From contig CAVZBT010000002.1 in NCBI GenBank assembly GCA_963773605.1, positions 1 through 64,000 of the forward strand: a DNA stretch of 64,000 nt. The letters are read 5' to 3'. The position numbers and the translations under genes were made by a program. The notes beneath the pieces were generated by a model that worked only from the letters and a program-made list of their open reading frames with translations, searched no databases and was not told the origin of the DNA. Position 1 is the stretch's first letter, and each line of letters starts with the position of its first letter. Shown in pieces: positions 48,847 through 58,575 of this stretch. Origin of the DNA: CAVZBT01 sp963773605 (GTDB taxonomy: Bacteria; Acidobacteriota; UBA6911).

Positions 48847-51800
48847 TCAGAGGCGGGCGCGGACCAACGAGGTGCGGCCGGAGAGGCTGGCGACGACGGC
48901 GACGAGTTCTGCGGGCTCGACCGGCTTCGGGATGTGTACCTGGAACCCGGCGGAGAGCGCCCGCATCCTGTCCTCCGACCGCGCGTAGGCGGTCAAAGCG
49001 GCGGCCGGTACGCGGCCGCCTCGCTCCTCTTCCAGGGCACGGACCTTGCGGATGAGTGCGTACCCATCCTCGCCGGGCATTTCGATATCGCTGACGAGAA
49101 CGTCCGGCGTCCGCTCCCCGCGCAGGATTTCGAGGGCCTCCGCCGCAGAGCCGGCGGACATCACCTCCGCGCCGCACTGTCGGAGTGCGATGGTGAGAAC
49201 CTCGCGGGCATCCTGCTCGTCCTCGACCACGAGCACCCGGACACCTTCGAGCACCGGTCCATCGACGATTCCTGCGGTCGACGCAGCAACCACGCGGGGG
49301 CGGGGCCGCTCGTCCTCGGAAACGGGCGCCGCCCAGACAAGCGGCAGGGAAACCGTGAAGGTCGACCCCTTCCCTTTCCCCGGGCTCTCCACCCGGATGC
49401 CCCCTCCGTGAAGCTCTACCAGCTGGCTGACGATGGCCAGGCCCAGTCCGAGGCCCCCGTGCTTGCGGGTGCTCGAGCTGTCCAGCTGGCGGAAGCGCTC
49501 GAACACATGAGGCAGAAACTCGGGGCTGATCCCCATACCGGTGTCGCTCACGATGATCTCGGCGGTCGAGGCGCCCTTCTCGAGCCGGACCTGTACCCCG
49601 CCATTCTTGGGGGTGAACTTGATGGCGTTGGAGAGCAGGTTCCAGACGACCTGCTGGAGCCGGTCCGGGTCGCCCGAAATCAGTTCCACTCCGGAATCGA
49701 GCACCCGCTGTATGCGGATGCCCTTGCTCTCCGCGCCGAATCGCACCGCGTCCACGGCCGCCTCGATGACAGACACGAGGTCGACCGAGCGCACGTCCAG
49801 CCGCAGCTTGCCACTGATGATCCTCGAGATGTCGAGCAGGTCCTCGATGAGCTGCGCCTGGACTCGGGCGTTCCGCTCGATGATTTCAATCGCCCGACCC
49901 GCGTTGGCCTGATCCAGGCGCCCGCTGTTCAGCATTCGGGCCCAGCCGAGAATCGAGTTCAGCGGTGTCCGCAGTTCGTGGGAGACCGTGGCCAGAAACT
50001 CGTCCTTTGCGCGGTTGGCCTCCTGCGCATTGACGAGCAGCCGGACATTCTCGACGGCCATCGCCGCGCGGCTAGCCAGATCTCGCGCGAGCCTGAAATC
50101 CTCGTCCGTGTAGTGGTAGCCTGACCCGACCGTGACCAGCGTCATCGCGCCGAGTATCTGGCCGCGGGCGAGCAGCGGCACGCACATGTAGGAACAGAGG
50201 TCCAGGTCAAGCAACAGCTGCAGGTGCTCTGGGTCCTCCGAGAGCGACTGAAGCCACTCCCGGCCGACGGTAGGGACAAACTCGGGATTCCCGGTCTTGA
50301 GCACCCCGCCGGCGCCAAGGGCGACAGACGGGGTGTAACGCTCAACGAGGCGCTCCGCCTGCTCGAAAAAGACAACGTCCCTGTGGGCCGTCGCGACCCG
50401 CCGCGGAGATCCTTCCTCGACCACGACGATCGTGCACCAGTCGCCGAAATGGGCCACGGCAAGCTGTGCGACCGACCGCAGAGAGACGTCGTATTCGAGC
50501 GAGGACGACAGCACGGCACTCGCCTCGGCAAGGAACGCGGCGCGCCGCTGCGCCGCTTCGGCCTGCGTCAGGAGCTGCTCGCGCTCCTCTTCGGCCCTCC
50601 GCCGCTCGGTGATGTCCAGGCATGAGCCGATATAGCCCGCTAAGATACCGTCCGAGGTGAGGCGGGGCACGCCGACGTCGACGATCCAGCGGTATTCACC
50701 ATCGGCGCGTCGCATCCGGTACTCCGCCTCGAAACTCGTGCGCGCCTCGAACGCCTCGGTGTACGTTTGCCGATAGCGCTCGACATCGTCGGGATGCACC
50801 CCTCCGGCCCAGGGTGCGCCAAGCTCTTCGTCGAGGGTCCGGCCCGTGAAATCCAGCCATCCCCTGTTGAAGTAAGTGAACAACTTGTCAGGTCCTGCCA
50901 GCCAGATCATGACCGGCGCGTGGTCGGCCATCAGCCGGAACCGCTGCTCGCTCTCGCGCAGGGCATCCTCGGCCTGCTTACGCTCGGTGATGTCGCTGGC
51001 GACCGCCAGAAAACAGGGCTCGCCATCGAGCGTAATGCGCTCGAAGGAGAGCAGAAACAGCCGGACTTGGCCCGATTTTCTGCGGAACTTCAACTCGAGA
51101 TCGCGGGCCCGCACGTTTGCCCGGATAACCTCCGCGAGCCGGGCGGCGTCCTCGGGGGCCACCCAGAGCCCGAATTGCCCGGGCACCCTGCCCAGAACCT
51201 CGTCCCGCTCATAACCGGTGGAGCGCAGGAACGCTTCGTTGACGTCGACGATCTCTCCCGTCCGGGATTTGCCGATCCACTTCGGGAGCGGGCTCGAATT
51301 GAAGGCCTTGGAGAAGCGCTCTTCGGAGGCGCGCAAGGCATCCTCCGCGTTCTTGCGGTCGGTGATATCCGTACCGATGCCGATCATCCGACCTGCACGC
51401 CCTTCCGGACCCAGGAAAACCTGCCCTTTCCCGGCGAGCCATCTGATGCCGCCATCCGGCCTCACCACCCGGAATTCGGCATCGAAGGAGGATTTTTCCC
51501 TCAGCGCCTGCTGGATCGTCTCGACCAGACGGTCCCGGTCATCGGGATGGACGACATGCAGGTACGACTGGAAACTGCCGTCGAAACGGTCGGGTGGGAA
51601 ACCTTGCAGAGTTTCGATATCTCCAGACCAGTTCAGCTTTCCCGTCGAGATGTTCCAGTCCCAGGCCCCCATCCGGCTGGCTTCCTGCGCCAGCCGCAGC
51701 CGCTCCTCGCTTTCGAAGAGTTCGTTTTCGCTGCGACGCCGCTCGCTGATATCCCGAAAGACCAGGATGACGCCCAGAATGGTCCCGTCGTCGTCGCGAA

Positions 51801-52461
51801 TCGGCGCCGAGCTGTGGTCGATCGGTATCTCCCTGCCGGTCCGGTTTATCAGGACCGTGCGGCTCGCCCTACCGGCGCCAGCCTTGTTCTGCAGGACAGA
51901 CTCGACCGGGCTTTCAAGGGCGACGCGGGTATCCTCGTCGATGGTCTTGAAGACCTCAGTCAGCTGGGTACCCACAGCCTCTGCACTTCTCCAGCCGGTG
52001 AGGTCCTCGGCCACCGCGTTCAGCAGCAGGATCAGACCGCCGGCGTCCGTCTCGACAACCGCGTCCCCGATACTCGAAATCGTGACTTCGAGCCAGCGCT
52101 TCTTGTCCCGCGCCCGGGTTGTCGCACGCCTAGCGGAAGCGGACAGGATGGTAATCAGCGCCGCCACGGCTATGAAGAGAAGCAGCCGCGCTGCGTCCCC
52201 AGGTTGCGGACCATGTCGCGGGAGCAGCACGTAAACGTAGCCCAGGACCGCCGCGCACGCGGCGAGGACCGCCGGGCCCACCCCACCCAGAAAAGCGCTC
52301 ACGGTCACGGCCGCAATGAGCAGCAGGAACGTAGATCCAACGGCCAGAGAAGGGACCGTCATGACCCAGAGAGCCAGAGCAACACCACCCAGGACCGCCG
52401 CATACGGAAGGCCGCGGCGGATGCTGCCAGAGATCTTCCCCAATGGGTTCGCACCGGGCAT
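48847..52461 (-). CDS. Hybrid sensor histidine kinase with DUF4118, four PAS, GAF and receiver domains
   Basis: About 1204 aa. The start ATG at 52461 has AAAGGAG; an ATG at 52488 has none. In order: three to four TM helices of a KdpD-like DUF4118 module (residues ~10-110), four PAS repeats (each ending DIxER-type signatures: FRDISERR, GTDITDRK, ASDITERK, CLDITERR), a GAF domain, HisKA with phospho-acceptor His in FLATVSHELRTPL, HATPase (NLLSNAIKFTP, DTGMGIS, GGLGLGLAI), and a C-terminal receiver with phospho-acceptor Asp in VSDIEMPGEDG. It integrates several internal signals; input ligands unknown. No separate regulator is adjacent. Confidence 0.92.
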   Translation of the reverse strand: MPGANPLGKISGSIRRGLPYAAVLGGVALALWVMTVPSLAVGSTFLLLIAAVTVSAFLGGVGPAVLAACAAVLGYVYVLLPRHGPQPGDAARLLLFIAVAALITILSASARRATTRARDKKRWLEVTISSIGDAVVETDAGGLILLLNAVAEDLTGWRSAEAVGTQLTEVFKTIDEDTRVALESPVESVLQNKAGAGRASRTVLINRTGREIPIDHSSAPIRDDDGTILGVILVFRDISERRRSENELFESEERLRLAQEASRMGAWDWNISTGKLNWSGDIETLQGFPPDRFDGSFQSYLHVVHPDDRDRLVETIQQALREKSSFDAEFRVVRPDGGIRWLAGKGQVFLGPEGRAGRMIGIGTDITDRKNAEDALRASEERFSKAFNSSPLPKWIGKSRTGEIVDVNEAFLRSTGYERDEVLGRVPGQFGLWVAPEDAARLAEVIRANVRARDLELKFRRKSGQVRLFLLSFERITLDGEPCFLAVASDITERKQAEDALRESEQRFRLMADHAPVMIWLAGPDKLFTYFNRGWLDFTGRTLDEELGAPWAGGVHPDDVERYRQTYTEAFEARTSFEAEYRMRRADGEYRWIVDVGVPRLTSDGILAGYIGSCLDITERRRAEEEREQLLTQAEAAQRRAAFLAEASAVLSSSLEYDVSLRSVAQLAVAHFGDWCTIVVVEEGSPRRVATAHRDVVFFEQAERLVERYTPSVALGAGGVLKTGNPEFVPTVGREWLQSLSEDPEHLQLLLDLDLCSYMCVPLLARGQILGAMTLVTVGSGYHYTDEDFRLARDLASRAAMAVENVRLLVNAQEANRAKDEFLATVSHELRTPLNSILGWARMLNSGRLDQANAGRAIEIIERNARVQAQLIEDLLDISRIISGKLRLDVRSVDLVSVIEAAVDAVRFGAESKGIRIQRVLDSGVELISGDPDRLQQVVWNLLSNAIKFTPKNGGVQVRLEKGASTAEIIVSDTGMGISPEFLPHVFERFRQLDSSSTRKHGGLGLGLAIVSQLVELHGGGIRVESPGKGKGSTFTVSLPLVWAAPVSEDERPRPRVVAASTAGIVDGPVLEGVRVLVVEDEQDAREVLTIALRQCGAEVMSAGSAAEALEILRGERTPDVLVSDIEMPGEDGYALIRKVRALEEERGGRVPAAALTAYARSEDRMRALSAGFQVHIPKPVEPAELVAVVASLSGRTSLVRARL

Positions 52462-52724
52462 CAAAACTCCTTTCTCACGGTTGTCCATTGTCGGGCAGGT
52501 GTAATTGCCGGCAACGAAGCTCTGGACGGAGGTTTGCTCACGGGGGGGCAGTTCTGGACAAACTGGGGAAATGGTACTTCGTGCCGTGCCGCATTTTCAA
52601 GGGGCACAGAAGTTTGACTGCGCTCGGACAGATGCGGGCCCCGAAACGGGGCAGGACGGGGTGGGCAGCCGCGTACCGCGGTTTTCACGGGCGGCGAAAA
52701 AGGCCTGCCGGCTGACGAGAATCG

Positions 52725-54140
52725 TCAGTGGGCTATTTGGGGCCAGTAGCGCTCATACTGGAATTTGGGGGAGTTTTCCGGCGTGTGGCACCTCAGGCAG
52801 AATTCCTTCTTCACCGGGCGCCGGATCTGCTGAAGCACACCGGGACCGGGGTGGCTAGTCTGGGGTTTGCGCGCGTGGGCTACCGACTCGCCATGGCACG
52901 CTTCACACTGCACACCCGCCAGCTTCGGGGTTCTCAACATGTTGACAAAACCGCGATCCGCCCCGAACCCCGTCACGTGGCACGCGACGCAGTCCCGGTT
53001 GAACTGCGTCCCGGCGCGCGCGAGCGTCTCGATGGCGTGCGCGTGACGGCTTTTTTGCCAAACGGCGTAAGCCTTTTCATGACATACCTTACACGCACCA
53101 GCCCCGGCGAATGCGGATGGGGCGGTGACCGGAGCGCTCTTCCGGGCTTCCTCCTCCTGAGACCGGGTCGCGTCGCGTCTCGCTTTGTCCACGATTTCCA
53201 CGAGCCCGGGCGCATCCGGCACCAGGGAGGGAAGAAGTATCATGTCGTTTTTCGAGGTCGTGATACGGCCGCTGCCATCCCACCCCACCTCGAGGACCCC
53301 GAGTCCGATTCCGGAGTGCGCGGATTCCACCACGACCGCATTACCCACCCGGGGCAATTCCCGACCGTCGCTCACGGAGCTGCCATTTATGACGACATCC
53401 ACGGCAGGGAAAGCCTGGGCCAGCGCCGTCAATTCCTGATCCTGCAGGCGCGTCAGAACTACGATCAGGTCGGCCCGCTTCTCGACCTCAGGCAGGACAC
53501 GCCGCAGCGCGGACGTGGGATCCTGGAATGGAATCTCGCCGGCTGCCGTCGACGGCCCGTCGACGCCAAGCACGCCGATACGCACCTGTGCCCCACCCGA
53601 GGGCGCCTTAAGCTCAAACACCGAGTAAGGCGTGACCGGGAACCGCAGTGACGACGAACCCTGCAGGCCCGTAGAAACGTACCGGCTGCGGAACTCCGCC
53701 GGGATCAACCCGAGTCCCTGCAGGCGCTCCAGACGGCGCAGGTCGGGTTCGGTGACGTTGACCGCGTGTACACCGAGGGCGTTGAACGCCTCCAGCACCC
53801 AGCGGTTCGAGGGGTCGTCCAGGTTGTCGGACTGACGCAAAGCGTTCCCAGTCTCCACCACGAGCAGCGGAACGTCCGGCGTTTTGCGCTTCACGTCTGC
53901 AAGAGCCGTGGCCCGCCGGGCCACGCCGCCCATGGCGGGCTGGGTTCAGCCACAAGGATCGAGACTGCCCTTGAGGTCCCCCGCATAGGCAATTACCAGC
54001 TTGCCGGGCAGGATCGGGTTGTGTCCGCTGGATTCGGAGCCGTCGGCCGGACGGCCGTCCGACTGCATGTACCGGAGATACCCCATGGCAGCAGCGAAGA
54101 GTAACGCAACCGCCAGGAACCCATATGCGGCATATTTCAT
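52725..54140 (-). CDS. Multihaem cytochrome with 5'-nucleotidase-like domain; in-frame UGA, candidate selenoprotein
   Basis: 471 residues if the UGA at 53946-53948 (residue 65) is read as selenocysteine. An N-terminal signal/anchor (YAAYGFLAVALLFAAAMGYL) precedes GDLKGSLDPCG-U-TQPAMGGVARRATAL. Related metallophosphatase/5'-nucleotidase-like proteins, as I recall them, have a CGC motif in exactly that spot, so the UGA replaces the second Cys. A nucleotidase-like domain runs to ~residue 320, then four CxxCH haem motifs at about 350, 384, 412 and 448. The reading frame is otherwise uninterrupted on both sides. A SECIS-like hairpin follows the UGA (separate entry). Alternatives: a TGC-to-TGA sequencing error, or a pseudogene. 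Confidence 0.65.
53911..53945 (-). promoter_or_regulatory. SECIS-like hairpin immediately after the in-frame UGA
   Basis: On the minus strand, 5 nt after the UGA, GCCCGCC (53934-53940) pairs with GGCGGGC (53911-53917). After an AU bulge, GGGC (53928-53931) pairs with GCCC (53918-53921), leaving the 6-nt loop GGCGUG. The loop begins 18 nt after the UGA and starts with GG, within the pattern known for bacterial SECIS elements. In GC-rich DNA hairpins arise easily, so this is supportive but not proof. Confidence 0.5.
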
Positions 54141-54178
54141 ACCCGTCCCATGCCTGTTCAGCCTTTCGGAATCGCGGG

Positions 54179-54184
54179 ATTGTA
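54179..54184 (-). promoter_or_regulatory. -10 box upstream of the UGA-containing cytochrome gene
   Basis: TACAAT on the minus strand, about 38 nt before the ATG at 54140, leaving a short leader. Confidence 0.35.
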
Positions 54185-54283
54185 CACCGAACGGCGTCCG
54201 GTAAGACAGCTGCAAAAAGCGCTCTTGGAGTGAACAGGCAAGCGTGACTGCGAGCGGGAAAAAGGCGCAGGTCCAATGGGCGC

Positions 54284-55246
54284 CTAAAGGTCACGGCCAT
54301 AAGCCCACAGCGCGGGCATGCCCCCCGTGTGCCAGAACAGGATGTGCTGGTTCCGGGAGATCACGCCCCGGCGGACCAGATCGATCATGCCGGCAGCGGC
54401 CCGTGCCGTGTACACCGGGTCGAGCAGGATTCCCTCGGTGCGGGCAAACAGCCGGATCGCCTCGCGCTCCGGATCGCCCACAATGCCGTACCCCGCGCCG
54501 AGATAGCCGGCGTCGACGCAGACGTCCTGCGGCTTGACTTCCCGGGACAACCCCAGCAGGCGCGCAGTTCCCGTGGCAATCTCCGCGACCATCCGCTGGA
54601 GCGACCCGAGCGGCTCATCAATGCTGATGCCGAGCACCTGTCCGGCGAACCCGGTCGCCGCCGCCCCCACAATCAGCCCGGCGTGAGTTCCCCCGGAACT
54701 GGAAGCGAAGATGATCCGGTCGAAGGCGACCGGCGCCTGCGCAATCAACTCCTCCATCGCGAGGACATAACCTGCAGCCCCAAGCGGGGTCGAGCCCCCG
54801 AGTGGCACAGCATAAGGCTTGGCGCCCGATGCCCGCTCCTGCTCCAGCACTTCGTCCATGACCTCTTCACGCGAGCGGCGCCCCGACCAGCGTACGTCGG
54901 CACCGAGCAGCCTGTCCAGGAGCAGATTCCCCGTCTGCTCCGGCGGGGGATCGCCGCGCACGACCAGGATGCAGCGCAGGCCGCACCGCGCGGCTGCGGC
55001 TGCCGTCTGCCGGCAGTGGTTGGATTGTGCGGCCCCGACCGTCACGAGCACGTCCGCACCCTGCCCCAGGGCGTCGGCGACCAGCAGCTCGAGCTTGCGC
55101 GTCTTGTTCCCGCCTCCCGCGAGGCCGGTCTGATCATCACGTTTAATGAAAATACGTGGACCGTTCAGTGCCGCGGAAAGGCGCGGGAGCGGTTCCACGG
55201 GAGTCGGCAAGTGGGCCAGCGCAAGTCGCGGGAAAGGCAGCTGCAT
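54284..55246 (-). CDS. D-cysteine desulfhydrase / ACC deaminase-family PLP enzyme
   Basis: About 320 aa from the ATG at 55246, chosen for GGAGG eight bases upstream; the in-frame starts at 55318 and 55270 have none. PLP motifs: the Lys in GGGNKTRKLELL binds the cofactor, VTVGAAQSNHCRQTAAAAA is the substrate loop, SSSGGTHAGL the phosphate loop. It is annotated in this family as D-cysteine desulfhydrase (DcyD) or ACC deaminase; sequence alone does not decide. Confidence 0.85.
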   Translation of the reverse strand: MQLPFPRLALAHLPTPVEPLPRLSAALNGPRIFIKRDDQTGLAGGGNKTRKLELLVADALGQGADVLVTVGAAQSNHCRQTAAAAARCGLRCILVVRGDPPPEQTGNLLLDRLLGADVRWSGRRSREEVMDEVLEQERASGAKPYAVPLGGSTPLGAAGYVLAMEELIAQAPVAFDRIIFASSSGGTHAGLIVGAAATGFAGQVLGISIDEPLGSLQRMVAEIATGTARLLGLSREVKPQDVCVDAGYLGAGYGIVGDPEREAIRLFARTEGILLDPVYTARAAAGMIDLVRRGVISRNQHILFWHTGGMPALWAYGRDL

Positions 55247-55370
55247 CGCATCCTCCAGGGCTGCAATCATACTATGGAAGCCAGGTGCGCGGGGACACGG
55301 GCCCGGCCCCGCCCCCAATGCGTCACAGCCACGGGGCAGTCGAGAAATCCACCGGGTGCGTCAAATCCTC

Positions 55371-55402
55371 GGGCCGCGGCGAGCCGACGCGGCCCACTCC
55401 AT
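55371..55402. repeat. Copy of the GGGCCGCG-CGGCTCG repeat, inverted relative to 10.67 kb
   Basis: The reverse complement of this stretch matches 10669-10693 almost exactly (AGTGGGCCGCGTCGGCTCGC then CGCG). It is a second dispersed repeat family in the window. Confidence 0.7.
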
Positions 55403-55447
55403 ATTGCTGCTTGACACCGGTGGCACAAAGGGCGACTATTCGTAGTT

Positions 55448-55459
55448 ATCATTAATGAT
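55448..55459. promoter_or_regulatory. Palindromic AT-rich operator ahead of feoB
   Basis: ATCATTAATGAT is a perfect 12-bp palindrome in an AT-rich island 38 bp before the feoB ATG. A TTGACA at 55411-55416 lies upstream. It may bind the DtxR-type regulator encoded two genes on, or Fur. Confidence 0.5.
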
Positions 55460-55496
55460 TCTTTAGCTATACAACTATTCTGAAGCAGGATTTCAC

Positions 55497-57788
55497 ATGA
55501 GCTCGTCCCAACTGGAGTTGACGGCGCGGAAAGAGTGTGTCGCGGCAGCGCGGGCGACCGTTAGGAAGATCGTACTGGTCGGGAACCCGAATGTGGGCAA
55601 ATCGGTGATCTTCAGGTTGCTGACCGGATCGTACGTTATGGTTTCGAACTTCCCGGGAACGACGGTCGAGATTTCGCGCGGGCGGCTCCAGCTGGGCGGG
55701 GTCACGTACGAGGTCGTGGACACGCCGGGGATTTACAGCTGCGTCCCGCAGTCTGAAGATGAAAAGGTCACCTGCGAAATCCTGCTGCGGGAAGCGCCCG
55801 ACCTGGTGATCCAGGTGGCGGACGCCAAGAACCTGCGACGGACGCTCCTGATCACGTCGCAGCTGGTCGAATTCGGGATCCCGATGGTCCTCGTGCTGAA
55901 CATGATGGATGAGGCCGAAGAGCGCGGCATCACGATTGATGTGAGCGGGTTGACAGAGCTCTTCGCGGCCCCGGTAGTCGAGACGGTAGCGATTTATTCC
56001 AGGGGACGCAAACAGCTGCTGCAGGCGATACAGGAAGCCCGGCCCCCGGTGAACCCACTGAAGCTGACGAACCTGCGGCCCGGAGTCGGACCCCCCGTCG
56101 GCGAAGGGGAACGGAGAATCCCGGCAGCCCTGGCGGCAGAGTGGCTGGGCCTGGATGACCGGACCTTCACGCGGCAGGTGGAATCGGCGCTGGGAGAGTC
56201 CGTGGTCGGCGAGTTGCTGGAGGCGTGCGCCGCGCACAGGGCAGTGCACAACCGATCGCTGCCGACAGACATCGCGGCCGGCCGGGGCCGGTTTCTGGAC
56301 GAAACGGTTCAGCGGCTGCGGCTGCGGCGAGAGGCCCGGTATGCAGACGCTTCGGCGGCGCGCTCGCGCCTGTGGCTGGGCCTGCTGATCGCCGGCCTGG
56401 TGCTGCTGGGCTGGAACGAGATCGGCGGCCTGTTTGGCGTATGGACGCCGTTCGGCGCCGCGTACGGAGGCGCGCTGGCCGCTCTCGAGCGCCTGCCCGG
56501 TCCGGCTCTCGTGCGCGACCTGCTGGTGGGGGATCCCGATGCGACGCGCTACCGCTACGGACTGGTACCGGAATTGATCCACCTGCTGATGTTCGTTTTC
56601 CCAGTCGTCGTACCGTTTGGCGTGCTGCTCGCCCGCAACCGCAGCTTCACACACGAAATTGGAATCCTCACGCGGCGCCCGGCGACGGGAATCCCGCTGC
56701 TGGTGGTCGTACTCGTCCTTGTCTTCGAGTTTGTCGGCTACACGGGGGCGCAGTCGCTTGTGGGGCTGCTGGAAAAAACGCTCTTCGGCAAGTATCTGGT
56801 CCCCGCCCTCCGCCACGTCGCGCCGCCGGGAATCCTCGGGGACATCCTCGTCGGTCGGTACGGCGTGGTGTCGATGGGGTTGACGTATGCGCTGGCCATC
56901 GTGCTCCCGGTTGTCGCGACTTTTTTCATTGCGTTCGGGCTGCTCGAGGACAGCGGCTACCTGCCCCGACTCTCCATCCTGTCGGACCGGATCATGCGCT
57001 CGATGGGGCTTAACGGAAAGGCCACGCTCCCGATGGTGCTGGGGTTGGGCTGTTGCACCATGGCGACGATGACCACCCGCATCCTGAATTCACCGAAGGA
57101 GCGGCTGATTGCCACGCTCCTGCTGGCGCTCGGCATCCCCTGCTCGGCGCAGCTGGGTGTGATTCTCGGGATGTCGGCCGCGTTCTCATTCAGAGCCACG
57201 CTGGTCGTGGTCGGGGTGGTTCTGTCCCAGCTCTTCCTGGTAGGCTTTCTGGCCTCGCGCCTGGTGCGCGGCAAGTGCAGCGAGTTCATCTTCGAGATCC
57301 CGCCGATCCGCGTTCCGCAGCTGCGCAACGTGGCGCTGAAGACCGGCCACCGGATCCGGTGGTATCTGCAGGAGGCGGTTCCGCTGTTCATCTACGGCAC
57401 ACTGGCGCTGTTCGCGCTCGACCGGATTCACGTGCAGGGAAGCAGCCTCCTGTCCTGGATTCAAACGGGGCTGGAGCCGGTGACCAGCGGCATTCTGCAC
57501 CTGCCGCCCGAGGCCGCGGGCGTGTTCGTCCTCGGGTTCCTCCGGAGAGATTATGGCGCCGCAGGCTTGTTCGACATGTCGGCCAAGGGATTGCTGTCAG
57601 GCCAGCAGGCGGTGGTCAGTCTCATCGTGATCACGTTGTTCGTCCCCTGCCTGGCCAGTTTTCTCGTTATCGCGAAGGAGCACGGGTTGAAACGCGCCCT
57701 GGCCATCACGGGCTTCATCGTGCCGTTCGCGATCGGCGTCGGGGGCGTCGTGAGCTGGATCCTGAGGACGTTCGACGTACAGTTCTGA
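55497..57788 (+). CDS. feoB: Ferrous iron transporter FeoB
   Basis: 763 aa, full length. The N-terminal G domain has GNPNVGKS (G1), the switch region FPGTTVEISRG (G2), DTPGIYS (G3) and LNMMDEAEE (G4). A helical GDI-like region follows, then about ten membrane helices with the Gate motifs (GLGCCTMATMTTRIL and GIPCSAQLGVI), Cys residues typical of FeoB. It imports Fe(II) across the inner membrane. There is no separate feoA upstream; the downstream regulator carries a FeoA-like domain. Confidence 0.95.
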   Translation: MSSSQLELTARKECVAAARATVRKIVLVGNPNVGKSVIFRLLTGSYVMVSNFPGTTVEISRGRLQLGGVTYEVVDTPGIYSCVPQSEDEKVTCEILLREAPDLVIQVADAKNLRRTLLITSQLVEFGIPMVLVLNMMDEAEERGITIDVSGLTELFAAPVVETVAIYSRGRKQLLQAIQEARPPVNPLKLTNLRPGVGPPVGEGERRIPAALAAEWLGLDDRTFTRQVESALGESVVGELLEACAAHRAVHNRSLPTDIAAGRGRFLDETVQRLRLRREARYADASAARSRLWLGLLIAGLVLLGWNEIGGLFGVWTPFGAAYGGALAALERLPGPALVRDLLVGDPDATRYRYGLVPELIHLLMFVFPVVVPFGVLLARNRSFTHEIGILTRRPATGIPLLVVVLVLVFEFVGYTGAQSLVGLLEKTLFGKYLVPALRHVAPPGILGDILVGRYGVVSMGLTYALAIVLPVVATFFIAFGLLEDSGYLPRLSILSDRIMRSMGLNGKATLPMVLGLGCCTMATMTTRILNSPKERLIATLLLALGIPCSAQLGVILGMSAAFSFRATLVVVGVVLSQLFLVGFLASRLVRGKCSEFIFEIPPIRVPQLRNVALKTGHRIRWYLQEAVPLFIYGTLALFALDRIHVQGSSLLSWIQTGLEPVTSGILHLPPEAAGVFVLGFLRRDYGAAGLFDMSAKGLLSGQQAVVSLIVITLFVPCLASFLVIAKEHGLKRALAITGFIVPFAIGVGGVVSWILRTFDVQF

Positions 57789-57816
57789 TCCGGCTGTCTT
57801 GAATCGGAGAGCAACA

Positions 57817-58482
57817 ATGCAGGCCGCGGAAGAGCGTGTTCCGGAAGAGGTCGCCGAGGTACTCGAGACCATGTGGACGCTCGAGGAACGCGCCGAGGTC
57901 TCGTTCGCCAACCTGGAGCGGGATGCCGCCACGCGGGTGAGCCCCGAACTGCTGGAGACGCTGCGCCGGCAGCAGTTCGTCGCATTGGAAGGGGACGGGC
58001 CGAAACTCCTGCCCCGGGGGCGCAGAATCGCCGAGCAGATTATCCGCAGGCACCGCCTGGCCGAGAGGCTGGTGTGCGACGTGCTCGGGTCACAGGTCGA
58101 GGAGAGCGAAGCGGCCGCCTGCGAATTCGAGCACTTGATCGCCGAAGGGATCACGAGCTCCATATGCACGCTGCTGGGACACCCGCGCCTTTGCCCTCAC
58201 AATCGCCCGATACCGGAGGGGGAATGCTGTAAGGCGGCGAGCGACGCGCTGAAACCTATCGTGATGTCGTGCGACCAGCTGGGAATAGGGGAGTCCGGCC
58301 GGGTCGCCTACCTGGCCACCCGGGAGCACGCGCGCCTGCTGCGGCTGACTCTGCCCTCGGGATCACCCCGGGCGTTCAGCTGAAGCTGCTGCAACGATGG
58401 CCGAGCTACGTCGTGCAGTGCGACGAAACCGAGATCGCGTTGGAGGCCGAAGTCGCACGTTCGCATCTATCTCTGGCACTGA
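57817..58482 (+). CDS. DtxR-type iron-dependent repressor with C-terminal FeoA domain (frameshifts)
   Basis: About 221 codons. The N-terminal winged helix (VLETMWTLEERAEVSF, LLETLRRQQFVALEGDGPKLLPRGRRIAEQIIRRHRLAERLVCDVLG) and the dimerisation/metal-site helix EESEAAACEFEHLIAEGITSSICTLLGHP, with Cys, Glu and His ligands, mark a DtxR/MntR-type regulator. The last ~50 residues (LGITPGVQLKLLQRWPSYVVQCDETEIALE) are a FeoA/SH3-like domain and are reached by a frame change near 58355; the end RIYLWH then TGA is likely. GGAGAG precedes the ATG at 57817. It probably controls feoB by binding the upstream palindrome. Confidence 0.82.
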
Positions 58483-58575
58483 CGCGACGAAATCCGCCCG
58501 ATGTCGTTGCGGCGGTCGAGGTGCGGCGGCCCGCCGCCCTTTGGCGAACGCCGGCGGATCCGGTACAGCGGATGC

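Noticed and set aside
50767..52617. 616-codon plus-strand frame over the histidine kinase
   Set aside because: Antisense to clear PAS domains; composition typical of shadow frames in GC-rich DNA.
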